Source: Microcaldota archaeon
GTDB lineage: Archaea; Micrarchaeota; Micrarchaeia; Burarchaeales; Fermentimicrarchaeaceae
Direction of reading: 5' to 3'
DNA: 20,900 bases
Assembly: GCA_026396455.1 (NCBI GenBank)
Contig: JAPLWT010000052.1
Coordinates: forward strand, 1-20,900
Made by a program: the position numbers and the translations under genes. Shown piece after piece: positions 7,453 through 15,384 of this stretch; within the stretch, counting starts at the first letter, position 1; every line of letters starts with the position of its first letter. The notes under the pieces are model-generated. The model saw only the letters and a program-made list of their open reading frames with translations. It had not been told where the DNA came from and ran no database searches.

Positions 7453-8966
7453 GAAAAGAAGCTTTGTTTATGTTGCTGCTTGCGATGGTAGCATTCGTAT
7501 CGGCAGACGTGCAGATAACATCATACTCTGTGCTGCCCAGTACTCTGAAGCCTGGGGTGACCGGTTCAGTATCCATAACCGTCTCCAACCCCTCAGCGAC
7601 GACGTTGGCTGGAGTTGTGATATACCAAGGAGGGGAGCAGTTCACATTCACTTCAAACAGGGTGCAGCTCGGAGACCTTGGTGCTCTGGGCTCGACAGTC
7701 ATAACAATACCATTCACCATAAAAGGAGACATATCCCCGGGAATATACAACCTGAGGCTGGATGCATTCTGGACAGAGGGCAGTAGTAGCTTCACAAAAT
7801 CATTCTCGGTACCCATAAACGTTACAAACCCGCCGATATTCCATTTCTCTTTCGTACCACTTAACCAGATAACGCCAGGGCAGAGTTTCACGGTAAACGG
7901 GCAGATAACGAATGACGGAGGCAGCGTGTCAAAGATAGTGATAACTGTGAACTCAGAATCATTCTTCCTGGATGGGGTATCCCAGCTCTCACTGGGCGAC
8001 CTTACGAGCGGCAGCAACGCATCTTTCACCATCCCAATTGTTGCAAGTGCGTCGGTAAGCTCAGGAGTTCAGTCGATACCCTTGACCGTGGCATATCAGG
8101 ACCCGCAGGGAGCATTGCAGCAGACAACAATAAACATAAATCCTGTCCAGGTGGCGAAGAGCTCGGTTGACTTCCTACTTGACGCGCAACCTGACAAAAA
8201 ACCACTATCGCCCGGGGATAAGACGCGGCTCTCCGTGAACATCACAAACAATGGTAACAGCAAGGCATACTCGGCAAAGGTCACTGTCTCATCAACCTCC
8301 CAGTATTTCACATCGCTCGGCTCTTCCGAAAGATACTTTGATGGCATCAGCCCGGGCTCCGGAGAGCACATGGAGTTCGAAATCGGAGTAAGCGGAAGCA
8401 CACCGGCAGGCTACTACCCGCTCATCCTAACCATCAACTACCTCAACGTCAACGGCGAGACGCAGACCGCAATACAGAAGCAGGTTGGTGTCGAAGTGGG
8501 CAGCACACCTGAGATAACCATAACCCCGAATACAAACCCGTCGCCGGTATCCTCAGGGAATAAGTACTCGCTTTCGATGCAGTTCTCAAACACTGGCAGT
8601 ATAAATGTAAGAGCGCTTGAGGTGATGCTAACAAGCGATTCCTTTGAGATTCTCGATCCACCAAAAAGCTACATCGGCAGCCTGAACATAGACGACTACA
8701 CGAGCGTCCAATACACAATCTACTCCAAGAAGGATCTGAAGCCAGGCACGTATCCGCTGCACGTTTCCATGCGCTGCAAGGATGCGTATAACACCGAGTA
8801 CAATATGACGCGGGACGTGATGCTGGAAGTCGTGTCACCGGACACCGCAGCCCTCACGCAGGCGCCAGGAGGCATGAGTCTAATATCAATAATCTTGGTA
8901 CTCATCGTGGTGGGAACGGTCGGATACTTCGTGTACAAGAGGTACCTCAAGAAGAAGGCGAAGTAG
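7449..8966 (+). CDS. Secreted COG1361-like tandem Ig-fold protein (cassette 1)
   Basis: A 505-residue exported protein. A Sec signal peptide (FMLLLAMVAFVSA, about residues 7-19) is followed by three or four beta-sandwich repeats of the CARDB/NEW3 kind. These are recognisable from recurring blocks such as LKPGVTGSVSITVSN, LSPGDKTRLSVNITNNG and SPGSGEHMEFEIGVSGSTPAGYYPLILTI. A single C-terminal helix (about 477-496) and the basic tail YKRYLKKKAK anchor it, so the bulk faces outside. COG1361 is an archaeal S-layer-domain group without defined biochemistry. Its place between a LolD-type ATPase and a MacB permease suggests the adaptor role that MacA has in bacteria, though the fold is unrelated. 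No MacA-like coiled coil or lipoyl domain is visible. It abuts the permease start. Confidence 0.85.
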   Translation: MRKEALFMLLLAMVAFVSADVQITSYSVLPSTLKPGVTGSVSITVSNPSATTLAGVVIYQGGEQFTFTSNRVQLGDLGALGSTVITIPFTIKGDISPGIYNLRLDAFWTEGSSSFTKSFSVPINVTNPPIFHFSFVPLNQITPGQSFTVNGQITNDGGSVSKIVITVNSESFFLDGVSQLSLGDLTSGSNASFTIPIVASASVSSGVQSIPLTVAYQDPQGALQQTTININPVQVAKSSVDFLLDAQPDKKPLSPGDKTRLSVNITNNGNSKAYSAKVTVSSTSQYFTSLGSSERYFDGISPGSGEHMEFEIGVSGSTPAGYYPLILTINYLNVNGETQTAIQKQVGVEVGSTPEITITPNTNPSPVSSGNKYSLSMQFSNTGSINVRALEVMLTSDSFEILDPPKSYIGSLNIDDYTSVQYTIYSKKDLKPGTYPLHVSMRCKDAYNTEYNMTRDVMLEVVSPDTAALTQAPGGMSLISIILVLIVVGTVGYFVYKRYLKKKAK

Positions 8967-10175
8967 ATGCAACATCTGGACCTACTGAAGTATTCAATAA
9001 CGAACCTGAGAAGCAGGAAGCTGAGGAGCTATCTCACCATCCTAGGCATAGTCATAGGCATAGCCGCGATAGTCACCCTCATATCCGTTGCTCAGGGAGT
9101 CAATGACTTCATAATGGATCAGCTCGGAATGCTGGGGGGGAACTGGATAAGTATCATGCCGGGGAGCATGAAGCAGAGGATGAGCCTGGGTATGATGTCC
9201 GCAGTTAGCGGGAAACTGACCACGAATGATGGGGCTGCTTTGAAGTCAATCCCGGGCGTCGAGGATGTGATGTACGAGCTTCAGATAATGAGGATACCCA
9301 TCCAGTACAAAAACGAGACTGCAACCGTGACTGGAGGGGGTTGGAATGCGGTAGTATTCGAGTTCACTTCGCTCCTAGAAGTTGGCGAGGGCAGACCATA
9401 TAAGGATAACGAAAGGCATGTTGTCGTCATAGGCGACACAGTAGCAAACGACATCTTCAAGAAGAAGATAGAAGTCAACCAAATCATAAAAGTTGGGGAT
9501 ACCAATTTCAGAGTCGTTGGCATACTGAAGAAAAGCGGGGGGCTTGCATCTACGACAAGCGGTATGATAGCCATGCCGCTTGAGGACGCGAGGGAACTTC
9601 TAGGACAACAGACGACCTCGAACCAAGTCGACGAGATGGCCGTGATGGTGAGTGAGGGCTATGACCCCGAGAAAGTCGGTGAGCAGATACGATTGAAGCT
9701 CAGGCAACTCCACCACGTCGACGAAGACAACGAGGACTTCACAGTCATGACTCCCGAATCCATTTCCAGTATAGTCGGCACCATAACCGGCACTCTCGAG
9801 CTATTCCTTTCAGGCATAGCAGGAATAGCGCTCTTGGTGGGCGGGATAGGCATTGCCAACACGATGTTCATGTCAGTAATGGAGAGGACGAAGGAAATAG
9901 GAGTGCTCAAGGCGATAGGAGCTACTGATAATATCGTGCTGGAGATGTTCCTTCTCGAAGCGAGTATCATCGGACTCGTGGGTGGAGTTCTGGGGCTTGT
10001 GCTTGCAGGAATTGCAACCCTTGTGCTCAACTACTTTGGGGTTCCGACTAACATATCACCTGAACTTGCAATCTTCGGATTGTTCTTCTCCGTGATAGTT
10101 GGGGCTCTTGCAGGCTTCTTCCCTGCAAGGAGAGCATCGCAGCTCATGCCAGTTGAAGCATTGAGGTATGAATAG
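8967..10175 (+). CDS. MacB/FtsX-like ABC permease (cassette 1)
   Basis: A 402-residue permease with the four-helix MacB layout. TM1 (about 21-42, ILGIVIGIAAIVTLISVAQG) is followed by a large external MacB periplasmic-core-type domain (about 45-275). TM2-TM4 then lie roughly at 277-300, 325-350 and 366-388, ending PVEALRYE. The cytoplasmic coupling segment MERTKEIGVLKAIGAT is well conserved. MacB proteins do not pass substrate through the membrane but transmit motion to extracytoplasmic partners, here plausibly the COG1361-like protein whose stop codon abuts this start. A Met-rich stretch (M64, M68, M72, M76, M77) follows TM1. The gene ends the six-gene operon and converges on sppA with a 12-bp gap. 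Confidence 0.92.
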   Translation: MQHLDLLKYSITNLRSRKLRSYLTILGIVIGIAAIVTLISVAQGVNDFIMDQLGMLGGNWISIMPGSMKQRMSLGMMSAVSGKLTTNDGAALKSIPGVEDVMYELQIMRIPIQYKNETATVTGGGWNAVVFEFTSLLEVGEGRPYKDNERHVVVIGDTVANDIFKKKIEVNQIIKVGDTNFRVVGILKKSGGLASTTSGMIAMPLEDARELLGQQTTSNQVDEMAVMVSEGYDPEKVGEQIRLKLRQLHHVDEDNEDFTVMTPESISSIVGTITGTLELFLSGIAGIALLVGGIGIANTMFMSVMERTKEIGVLKAIGATDNIVLEMFLLEASIIGLVGGVLGLVLAGIATLVLNYFGVPTNISPELAIFGLFFSVIVGALAGFFPARRASQLMPVEALRYE

Positions 10176-10187
10176 TCTCTTAGAAAA

Positions 10188-11114
10188 TTAGGTATAGCTA
10201 ACTCCAAATTGCCTGATGTTATTAACTCCGACCAGCTCCCTTACCGTATACGTGATGCCCTGCCCAAGGCTTGAGAAAATATCCCCGATTAGATTGCTGC
10301 TTCTTATGTCGCACACATCCGGTTCCTTCGTAAATTTGATATTTCCAAACCCGGCTGCAACTCTGATAGCTTCTTTCTTATCGCCCAGTTCATCCACAAG
10401 CCCCACATCCTTTGCCTGTCTTCCTGTCAGAACCCTGGCATCAAGAATCTCTTCAAATTTAGTTTTGTTCAGCTTGTCCCCCCTACCCTCCTCAACAACT
10501 CTCTTGAACTCGCCGAAAATATCATTTATTATGACCTGCATGATTTCTCTCTCCTTCTCAGTCATAGGTCTGCTGGGGCTTCCCATGTCTTTCAGTTCAC
10601 CAGACTTCATTATCGTGTAGTTCACCCCAAGCTTGCTGAACAGGCCGCTCATATCTTCAAAAGTTGCGACAACGCCTATGCTGCCAGTCAGCGCATCGGG
10701 CTCTGAAACGATATAATCCGCAGGTGCGGATATGTAATAACCGCCAGAAGCCGCCACCTCCCTGAAATATGCTACTTTGGGTTTCTTCATGTTCCTCACA
10801 GCGTCGTATATCTCCTTGCTTGCAACAACCGAGCCACCGGGAGAGTTCACTTCAAAGACTACTGCCTTCACATCACTCCTGCTCTCGGCATCCTCTATCT
10901 GCTTCACAATGTCCTCTGAGCCAATTGTGGGGGTTCCGAAAAGCCCGCCACTCTGGCTCTTTGTGCTTATCTCTCCGTCAACTTCAATCAAACCCACGCA
11001 TTCACGGGGGGTTGCTAGAACATACACCGCGTATATTGCAAAAAGCACGGCTATAAACATCATAGCTCCGATAAGAACCAGCGCAAATACTACTAAAATC
11101 TCATTGCTTTTCAT
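10188..11114 (-). CDS. sppA: Signal peptide peptidase SppA
   Basis: A 308-residue membrane-anchored serine protease, the short single-domain form found in archaea and Bacillus. The N-terminal helix is at about 7-34. The S49 domain carries EVNSPGGSV (89-96), the nucleophile Ser123 in AASGGYY, and TGSIGVVATF (143-152). The general-base Lys is most likely K175 in GELKDMGSPSRPMT, by comparison with the Ser/Lys dyad of Bacillus SppA. It degrades remnant signal peptides and possibly other membrane peptides, which suits a window rich in exported proteins. It is divergent from carS with 40 bp between start codons. The C-terminal 50 residues are less conserved. Confidence 0.93.
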   Translation of the reverse strand: MKSNEILVVFALVLIGAMMFIAVLFAIYAVYVLATPRECVGLIEVDGEISTKSQSGGLFGTPTIGSEDIVKQIEDAESRSDVKAVVFEVNSPGGSVVASKEIYDAVRNMKKPKVAYFREVAASGGYYISAPADYIVSEPDALTGSIGVVATFEDMSGLFSKLGVNYTIMKSGELKDMGSPSRPMTEKEREIMQVIINDIFGEFKRVVEEGRGDKLNKTKFEEILDARVLTGRQAKDVGLVDELGDKKEAIRVAAGFGNIKFTKEPDVCDIRSSNLIGDIFSSLGQGITYTVRELVGVNNIRQFGVSYT

Positions 11115-11117
11115 ACT

Positions 11118-11148
11118 CTAATAAATACCTTTCTCACCTTATAAATAT
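11118..11148. promoter_or_regulatory. Divergent sppA/carS promoter
   Basis: Two TATA-like boxes lie in the 40 bp between the sppA and carS starts. TAATAAATAC (11118-11127) is placed for plus-strand carS, with a start near 11149. ATTTATAAGG read on the minus strand (about 11147-11138) is placed for sppA, with a start near 11118. Each box lies beside the other gene's predicted transcription start, so the two polymerase complexes could not easily assemble together. Confidence 0.45.
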
Positions 11149-11154
11149 TGTGGT

Positions 11155-11679
11155 ATGGTGAATATCCTTCAGATACTGCTTTTCATACTCCCAGCGTACG
11201 TTGCAAATTCCACACCTGTCATATTTGGCGGTGGCCTGCCTGTTGACTTCAAGATGAAATTCAGGGGTGGTGGAAGGATACTTGGAGACGGGAAAACATG
11301 GAGGGGCCTCCTTGCAGGGATCTGTTTTGGAAGCCTAACCGGTTTGCTGGAGGCTCAGCTGTGCTACTCCGCGGTCATACCCCCCTCCCTTTGCATGAAC
11401 TTCATCGCTCTGGGCTTTGCCCTCTCTACCGGAACAATGCTTGGAGACTTGGCTGGGAGTTTTATTAAGAGAAGGATGGGAATCAAAAGAGGGCATCCTT
11501 CAATCATTCTTGACCAGCTCTCATTCCTCCTCTTTGCAATGCTGCTATCCCTTCCTTACATGCCTGATGGCCTTCTAGCAGTGGATTCTATAGTCATCCT
11601 AGTCGCGCTGACCTATCTGCTTCACGTTCTCAGCAATATAGTTGCAAATAGACTTGGCCTAAAAAGAGTTCCATGGTGA
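11155..11679 (+). CDS. carS: CDP-archaeol synthase (CarS)
   Basis: A 174-residue integral membrane enzyme. It transfers CMP from CTP to unsaturated archaetidic acid (digeranylgeranylglyceryl phosphate) to form CDP-archaeol, the branch point for archaeal phospholipid head groups. The N-terminus matches the family closely: ILPAYVANSTPVIFGGG (11-27) and the signature ILGDGKTWRG (42-51). The later cytoplasmic loop GDLAGSFIKRRMGIKRG and about five helices also fit. The length is normal. The window therefore comes from a genome encoding its own ether-lipid CDP activation, worth noting if the host is a reduced-genome archaeon. It converges with the beta-helix gene with only 3 bp between stops. Confidence 0.93.
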   Translation: MVNILQILLFILPAYVANSTPVIFGGGLPVDFKMKFRGGGRILGDGKTWRGLLAGICFGSLTGLLEAQLCYSAVIPPSLCMNFIALGFALSTGTMLGDLAGSFIKRRMGIKRGHPSIILDQLSFLLFAMLLSLPYMPDGLLAVDSIVILVALTYLLHVLSNIVANRLGLKRVPW

Positions 11680-11682
11680 ACG

Positions 11683-13470
11683 TCAGTTGCATCCGTTGCA
11701 GCCATCGCAGTTATTCCCATTCTCGCTAATATCGTTCCCCCTGAATATGACATTGGAATTATAGCAGTAAACCCCAAACTGCGTATGGCCGCTTATCTTG
11801 TTCCTGCTGACGGTGTTTCCATCTGAGGATTCAATATATACGCCGTTTATCCCATTATTTTTAATCACGTTATCCATGAACTCATTGGAACCGGAGTTGC
11901 TTATCTTCAAACCACCACCGCTATTTGATTCTATGTCATTGCCTGAAACGGTGTTGGAGGTGGAGTTGTATATATCCATTCCATTATGCCCATTTTCAGT
12001 TATGGTGTTGTTTGCAATGGTGTTTTCGATGGATGAACTGAGCGAAATGCTTGCGTTGTTCTTGCTCACCCTATTATAAGTTGCGTTGTTTTTATACGAG
12101 AAATGGAGCCATATCCCCTGCGAATTGTTGCTCAACTCGTTCAGCCGAATGGAGTTTAAGTCTGATGAGTAGAGCCATATCCCATAGCTGCTGTCAGAGA
12201 CACTGTTGGATAACAAGTAGCTTGAATTTGAGTTAATCAAGCTTATCCCATTGCTATTTCCCGTCAAGTTGTTACCTGACACTGTACTGTTCTCAGAATC
12301 CTGCAGCAACATGCCCTGCAGGTTGTTTCTGATGTTATTCAAGATTATGCCGCTAGAGTCGGAGTAGAAAACGCTCAAAGCATTCTTGCCGCCTATCACG
12401 TCATTTCCGTAAATCGTGCAATTGTTAGACCTCTGCAGCGATATGCACTGATAGCAGTCAGTTAAATAGTTTGAAGATACGCTGTTATTGTCTGAAAATG
12501 TGAGGGATATAGTGTCGATTGAATTAGAGCTCAGGTTGTTGTTCCTTATGGTATTGCCGGAAGATGACCGCACAATTATTCCCTCATCATTATTGGCGAT
12601 CGTATTCCCCTCTATTGTGTTTAATTTCGAATAGTTGAGGTACATCCCCCAGTAATTTCCAGAATCCACATTATTTGTTATCGAGTTGCCCGAGGAATTT
12701 GACAGTACAATTCCAGTCTCATAGTTCCCGTATATAACGTTCCCGGAAAGTGTGTTGCTGGAGGAGCCCTTTGCGAGGTATACCCCGTTTGTGTTGCCAG
12801 TTATAATATTATTCTCAATCACGTCACCGGACGCAAGGTCTCCGATATACACCCCGTTGAGGTTGTTTGTTATGGTGTTGTTAATAACCGTAATCTCCCC
12901 CCCCTCCAAAATCAGCCCAAAGAGGTTTCCGCTGATTACATTGCCCTCTATGTGTGTACCCCGCGCTTCTACGCGCAATCCTCTACCGGAGTTAGATACA
13001 GCCGAGCCTACATTGGAAATCTGGGAGTTTATCATCTCAAACTTGGCATCCTTATGGACTAAGAAGATGAAGTTTGCCGACTTATTATCGCCGTTCCTTA
13101 TTATGCTCCTATCCTCAGGTGTAGCATAATTATTATCTCCATCAAGCAGTATCATCTCCCCTCCATCAAGGACTTCTATAACCAAATTGCCATCTCTGCT
13201 TCCGTTCATTATGAGCGTGGCGTTTTTGAGCGTGAGCGAGCCTCCGTATCTTATGGTGATACTGCCGTTCATCACTATCGTTCTGTTCGCGCATACAGTG
13301 TAGTAGTCCAAGTCCCACCCATTAGTTTCTGGGACGCAAGGTTTGTATTTTTCCATAAAACTCGCAAAAAACCCGAAGTAGTAGAGAACTGCAACTACCA
13401 TGATGACTAGCCATATAACCCACGCATACGCGGTTATTAAGCCGCCTGATAACAGTCTCCTGTTTACCAT
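11683..13470 (-). CDS. Membrane-anchored right-handed beta-helix protein
   Basis: A 595-residue protein. After an N-terminal helix (about 11-35) comes a Cys-containing linker (CVPETNGWDLDYYTVC). From about residue 70 to the end there are around 20 turns of the NosD/PbH1-type repeat, about 22-24 residues each with the pattern G-N-x-I-x-x-N-x-x-G-I-x-L-x-x-S. Such solenoids form parallel beta-helices used for carbohydrate binding, carbohydrate cleavage or surface display, and the many N-x-S/T sites fit an external glycosylated location. The first helix resembles archaeal pilin-type N-termini (AYAW-x-I...ALYYxG-like) but lacks the Q-x-S/A-x-E motif. The extreme C-terminus is NNCDGCNGCN. AGGTGA upstream of the ATG is a good ribosome site. 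No catalytic motif is evident. Confidence 0.82.
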   Translation of the reverse strand: MVNRRLLSGGLITAYAWVIWLVIMVVAVLYYFGFFASFMEKYKPCVPETNGWDLDYYTVCANRTIVMNGSITIRYGGSLTLKNATLIMNGSRDGNLVIEVLDGGEMILLDGDNNYATPEDRSIIRNGDNKSANFIFLVHKDAKFEMINSQISNVGSAVSNSGRGLRVEARGTHIEGNVISGNLFGLILEGGEITVINNTITNNLNGVYIGDLASGDVIENNIITGNTNGVYLAKGSSSNTLSGNVIYGNYETGIVLSNSSGNSITNNVDSGNYWGMYLNYSKLNTIEGNTIANNDEGIIVRSSSGNTIRNNNLSSNSIDTISLTFSDNNSVSSNYLTDCYQCISLQRSNNCTIYGNDVIGGKNALSVFYSDSSGIILNNIRNNLQGMLLQDSENSTVSGNNLTGNSNGISLINSNSSYLLSNSVSDSSYGIWLYSSDLNSIRLNELSNNSQGIWLHFSYKNNATYNRVSKNNASISLSSSIENTIANNTITENGHNGMDIYNSTSNTVSGNDIESNSGGGLKISNSGSNEFMDNVIKNNGINGVYIESSDGNTVSRNKISGHTQFGVYCYNSNVIFRGNDISENGNNCDGCNGCN

Positions 13471-13537
13471 CCTTTCTTCACCTAGAGACTTCTGGTACTA
13501 ACTAGTTAATTTAACTTGATATTTAATACTTCGCCGT

Positions 13538-13831
13538 CTACTCTATCTTTATTATCTTGCCGAATTTGCCTGCAGAGAGTTGTGAATTGCCCCTGAACTC
13601 AGAAACCCAGCCGTTCTCTATCTTTATCTTATCCCCAATTGCTATCCTGTTTATATCATCTCCCCATAGAGAGAGAGTTATCTCACCAGTCTCATCCTTT
13701 ATTGTGGCATTCGCCACTCTGGTCCTCTTCCCAAACCTCGTGAGCACATCTCTGGGCTCCTCTATTGCAGTGACTTCCGCAACTTCGAGAGTAGCGTTAC
13801 CCGTTCCTGGTTTGAGCTCTGAAATTTTCAT
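13538..13831 (-). CDS. Single OB-fold ssDNA-binding protein (RPA/SSB-like)
   Basis: A 97-residue protein that is essentially one OB fold, of the archaeal RPA/SOSS-B type: ISELKPGTGNATLEVAEVTAIEEPR, then TRVANATIKDETGEITLSLWGDD, then IAIGDKIKIENGWVSEFRG and a closing strand (GKIIKIE). The ATIKDETGEITLSLWGD stretch is the typical strand 2-3 signature. It most likely binds single-stranded DNA in replication or repair. It has no zinc finger, second OB fold or acidic tail, so it would be a minimal version or one subunit of a complex. A GAGGTGA ribosome site lies just before the ATG, and a TATA box (GTATAAAAA) lies near 13871-13880 on the minus strand. Confidence 0.85.
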   Translation of the reverse strand: MKISELKPGTGNATLEVAEVTAIEEPRDVLTRFGKRTRVANATIKDETGEITLSLWGDDINRIAIGDKIKIENGWVSEFRGNSQLSAGKFGKIIKIE

Positions 13832-13941
13832 CTCTTCACCTCTCCCTTCTTTATTAGACTTACTAATTTTTATACGTTATCGTTTTCTTTTTATTACTTT
13901 TATAGTTTCCCAGGGCACATTAACCGCTTACTCTAATCCCT

Positions 13942-15294
13942 TCACTTTCTCGCTTTTCTTAGTGTAAACAGCAAAACTAAAGCGACCACTCCGCCAACCA
14001 GAGCGAGCAGGGTGTTCTGCAAAGGATTCGCGACTGCCATTCCCACAGACGGGGCTGTCTCCTCACTCTGGATAACTGGCGGCACTATCTCATCAGATTC
14101 AATTTTGGTTGGTTCTATGACATTGGTAACCCTATATGCGCTCAGGGTGTGGTTTGGCGAGCTGTAGCTGTAAACTCCTTCTCTCCCCGCGGAGAATGCT
14201 GCCTCTCCGCTCTCGTTCGTTACAAGCTCTTTCCTGCCTCCTGAGAACTCCACAACTATGCTCTCATGGGCAAGCGGCTTCCCTGTCCCGGATATCAATC
14301 TCAAAACAACCGTGCTGTTAACCATTGCAGTTGGCGGGGATATTATGTCGACTCTTGTGATATTCGGTTCCACCTCTCTATTCTCGGACTTAAATTCCTC
14401 AACTGATTTGTTGACTACCACAGGCTCGTTGCATTCATTAATCTCAATCTCCCTCTCCTCTCCTAGAAAGCCCTCCTTCCCAAACTCCAGTCTATACCTG
14501 CCGGGCTTTTCAGGAATGAAATTCGTGTTTCCTTTCTTGTCTGTGAAGAGCATTGCTACTTTTTCAAAACCCGTATCCTTGCCAGAATAAGTCTGGTGCA
14601 GAAGAACCTTGATTCCCACCCCATTTTCAAATCTTATGTCCCCTAGATTACCCGATAAGACAAAGGCTGTAGGCTCCCAGATAGCCCCCCCCATCTTTTC
14701 CTTCACATCAATCATAAACGGCTTCTTGCTGCAGTTTCCATCAGTAGATATTGCGAAGTACCTAATCGGTCTCCCTCCACCTTGAGTTGTTGAAGATGGG
14801 CATATCTCGCTGAAGGAATGGAGCTCGAGCGTGTCCCCATATCCCCCCCATCTGAAACCCAGCACATTCCCATCCCTCGCATTAAAGCCACTTATACCGC
14901 ATTCTGAATATTGCCAGCTCCCACCCGATAAATAAGAGAAGCTCCAGTAATTGCTACCGCAACCGACACAATTTGAGCCTGAAGCATCACATCCAACATT
15001 CTCTATCTTGCAGAGAAGCCTGCCATAGCTGCAGCCAGGGTATGCTATATACTCCGCTCCCATAACCGCCCCAAGGCCGGAATCGATAAGCACTCTTTCT
15101 GCGGTTGAATCTCCCGCTTCCCCATTACAAAAAGTTAGAGGATCGGCATTGCAACCGGCTTTTACAGTCCCGTCGATTGGGATTGTGACACATCTTGTCA
15201 TCACTTCGTTCTCATTGAACTGAACAACCAGGCCAACTCTTCCAGCAAACGCCATTCCTGAGAGCAGGAAGAGTATGAGAATCAACTTTCTCAC
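13942..15294 (-). CDS. Cys-rich secreted protein, DUF4430-like N-domain, C-terminal anchor
   Basis: A 450-residue exported protein. The signal peptide is at 1-17 (cleavage near FAG) and a C-terminal helix at about 428-444 is followed by RKARK. The N-terminal 190 residues contain eleven cysteines (C35 to C188) and a segment like DUF4430 (transcobalamin C-terminal-like) domains: CGSNYWSFSYLSGGSWQYSECGIS then DGNVLGFRWGGYGD. Two beta-rich segments follow, one like a carboxypeptidase-regulatory Ig domain (KPGRYRLEFGKEGF) and one invasin-like (GKPLAHESIVVEFSGG). The start is GTG at 15294, chosen because GGAGGTGA lies four bases upstream and the signal peptide begins at once. It is divergent from a winged-helix gene. 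The ligand is unknown; the DUF4430 match is from memory of the pattern. Confidence 0.72.
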   Translation of the reverse strand: MRKLILILFLLSGMAFAGRVGLVVQFNENEVMTRCVTIPIDGTVKAGCNADPLTFCNGEAGDSTAERVLIDSGLGAVMGAEYIAYPGCSYGRLLCKIENVGCDASGSNCVGCGSNYWSFSYLSGGSWQYSECGISGFNARDGNVLGFRWGGYGDTLELHSFSEICPSSTTQGGGRPIRYFAISTDGNCSKKPFMIDVKEKMGGAIWEPTAFVLSGNLGDIRFENGVGIKVLLHQTYSGKDTGFEKVAMLFTDKKGNTNFIPEKPGRYRLEFGKEGFLGEEREIEINECNEPVVVNKSVEEFKSENREVEPNITRVDIISPPTAMVNSTVVLRLISGTGKPLAHESIVVEFSGGRKELVTNESGEAAFSAGREGVYSYSSPNHTLSAYRVTNVIEPTKIESDEIVPPVIQSEETAPSVGMAVANPLQNTLLALVGGVVALVLLFTLRKARK

Positions 15295-15298
15295 AAAC

Positions 15299-15306
15299 TC
15301 ACCTCC
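15299..15306 (-). promoter_or_regulatory. Strong ribosome binding site deciding a GTG start
   Basis: GGAGGTGA on the minus strand is an almost complete match to the archaeal anti-Shine-Dalgarno sequence. It lies 4 bases before the GTG at 15294. Confidence 0.75.
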
Positions 15307-15320
15307 AAAGCAAAAGCTTT

Positions 15321-15358
15321 AATCCATCCAGCTATATATAAGTTGGCGAATCCATCCA
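15321..15358. promoter_or_regulatory. Divergent promoter with 10-bp direct repeat
   Basis: AATCCATCCA occurs at 15321-15330 and again at 15349-15358, flanking the central TATA-like CTATATATAAG (about 15332-15342). The TATA element can serve the minus-strand secreted-protein gene, and TTTTAAAC at about 15362-15369 can serve the plus-strand winged-helix gene. The repeats flank the core promoter, as expected for a local regulator. The right copy also sits in a small inverted repeat (GTTGG...CCAAC on the minus strand). Confidence 0.45.
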
Positions 15359-15384
15359 ACCTTTTAAACACACAGAGGTAGCAC

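Noticed and set aside
11683..13470. Repeats in the beta-helix gene as a DNA repeat array or CRISPR
   Set aside because: The periodicity is in the protein (about 22-24 residues per turn) and the DNA copies are too diverged. No CRISPR-like identical repeats were seen anywhere in the window.
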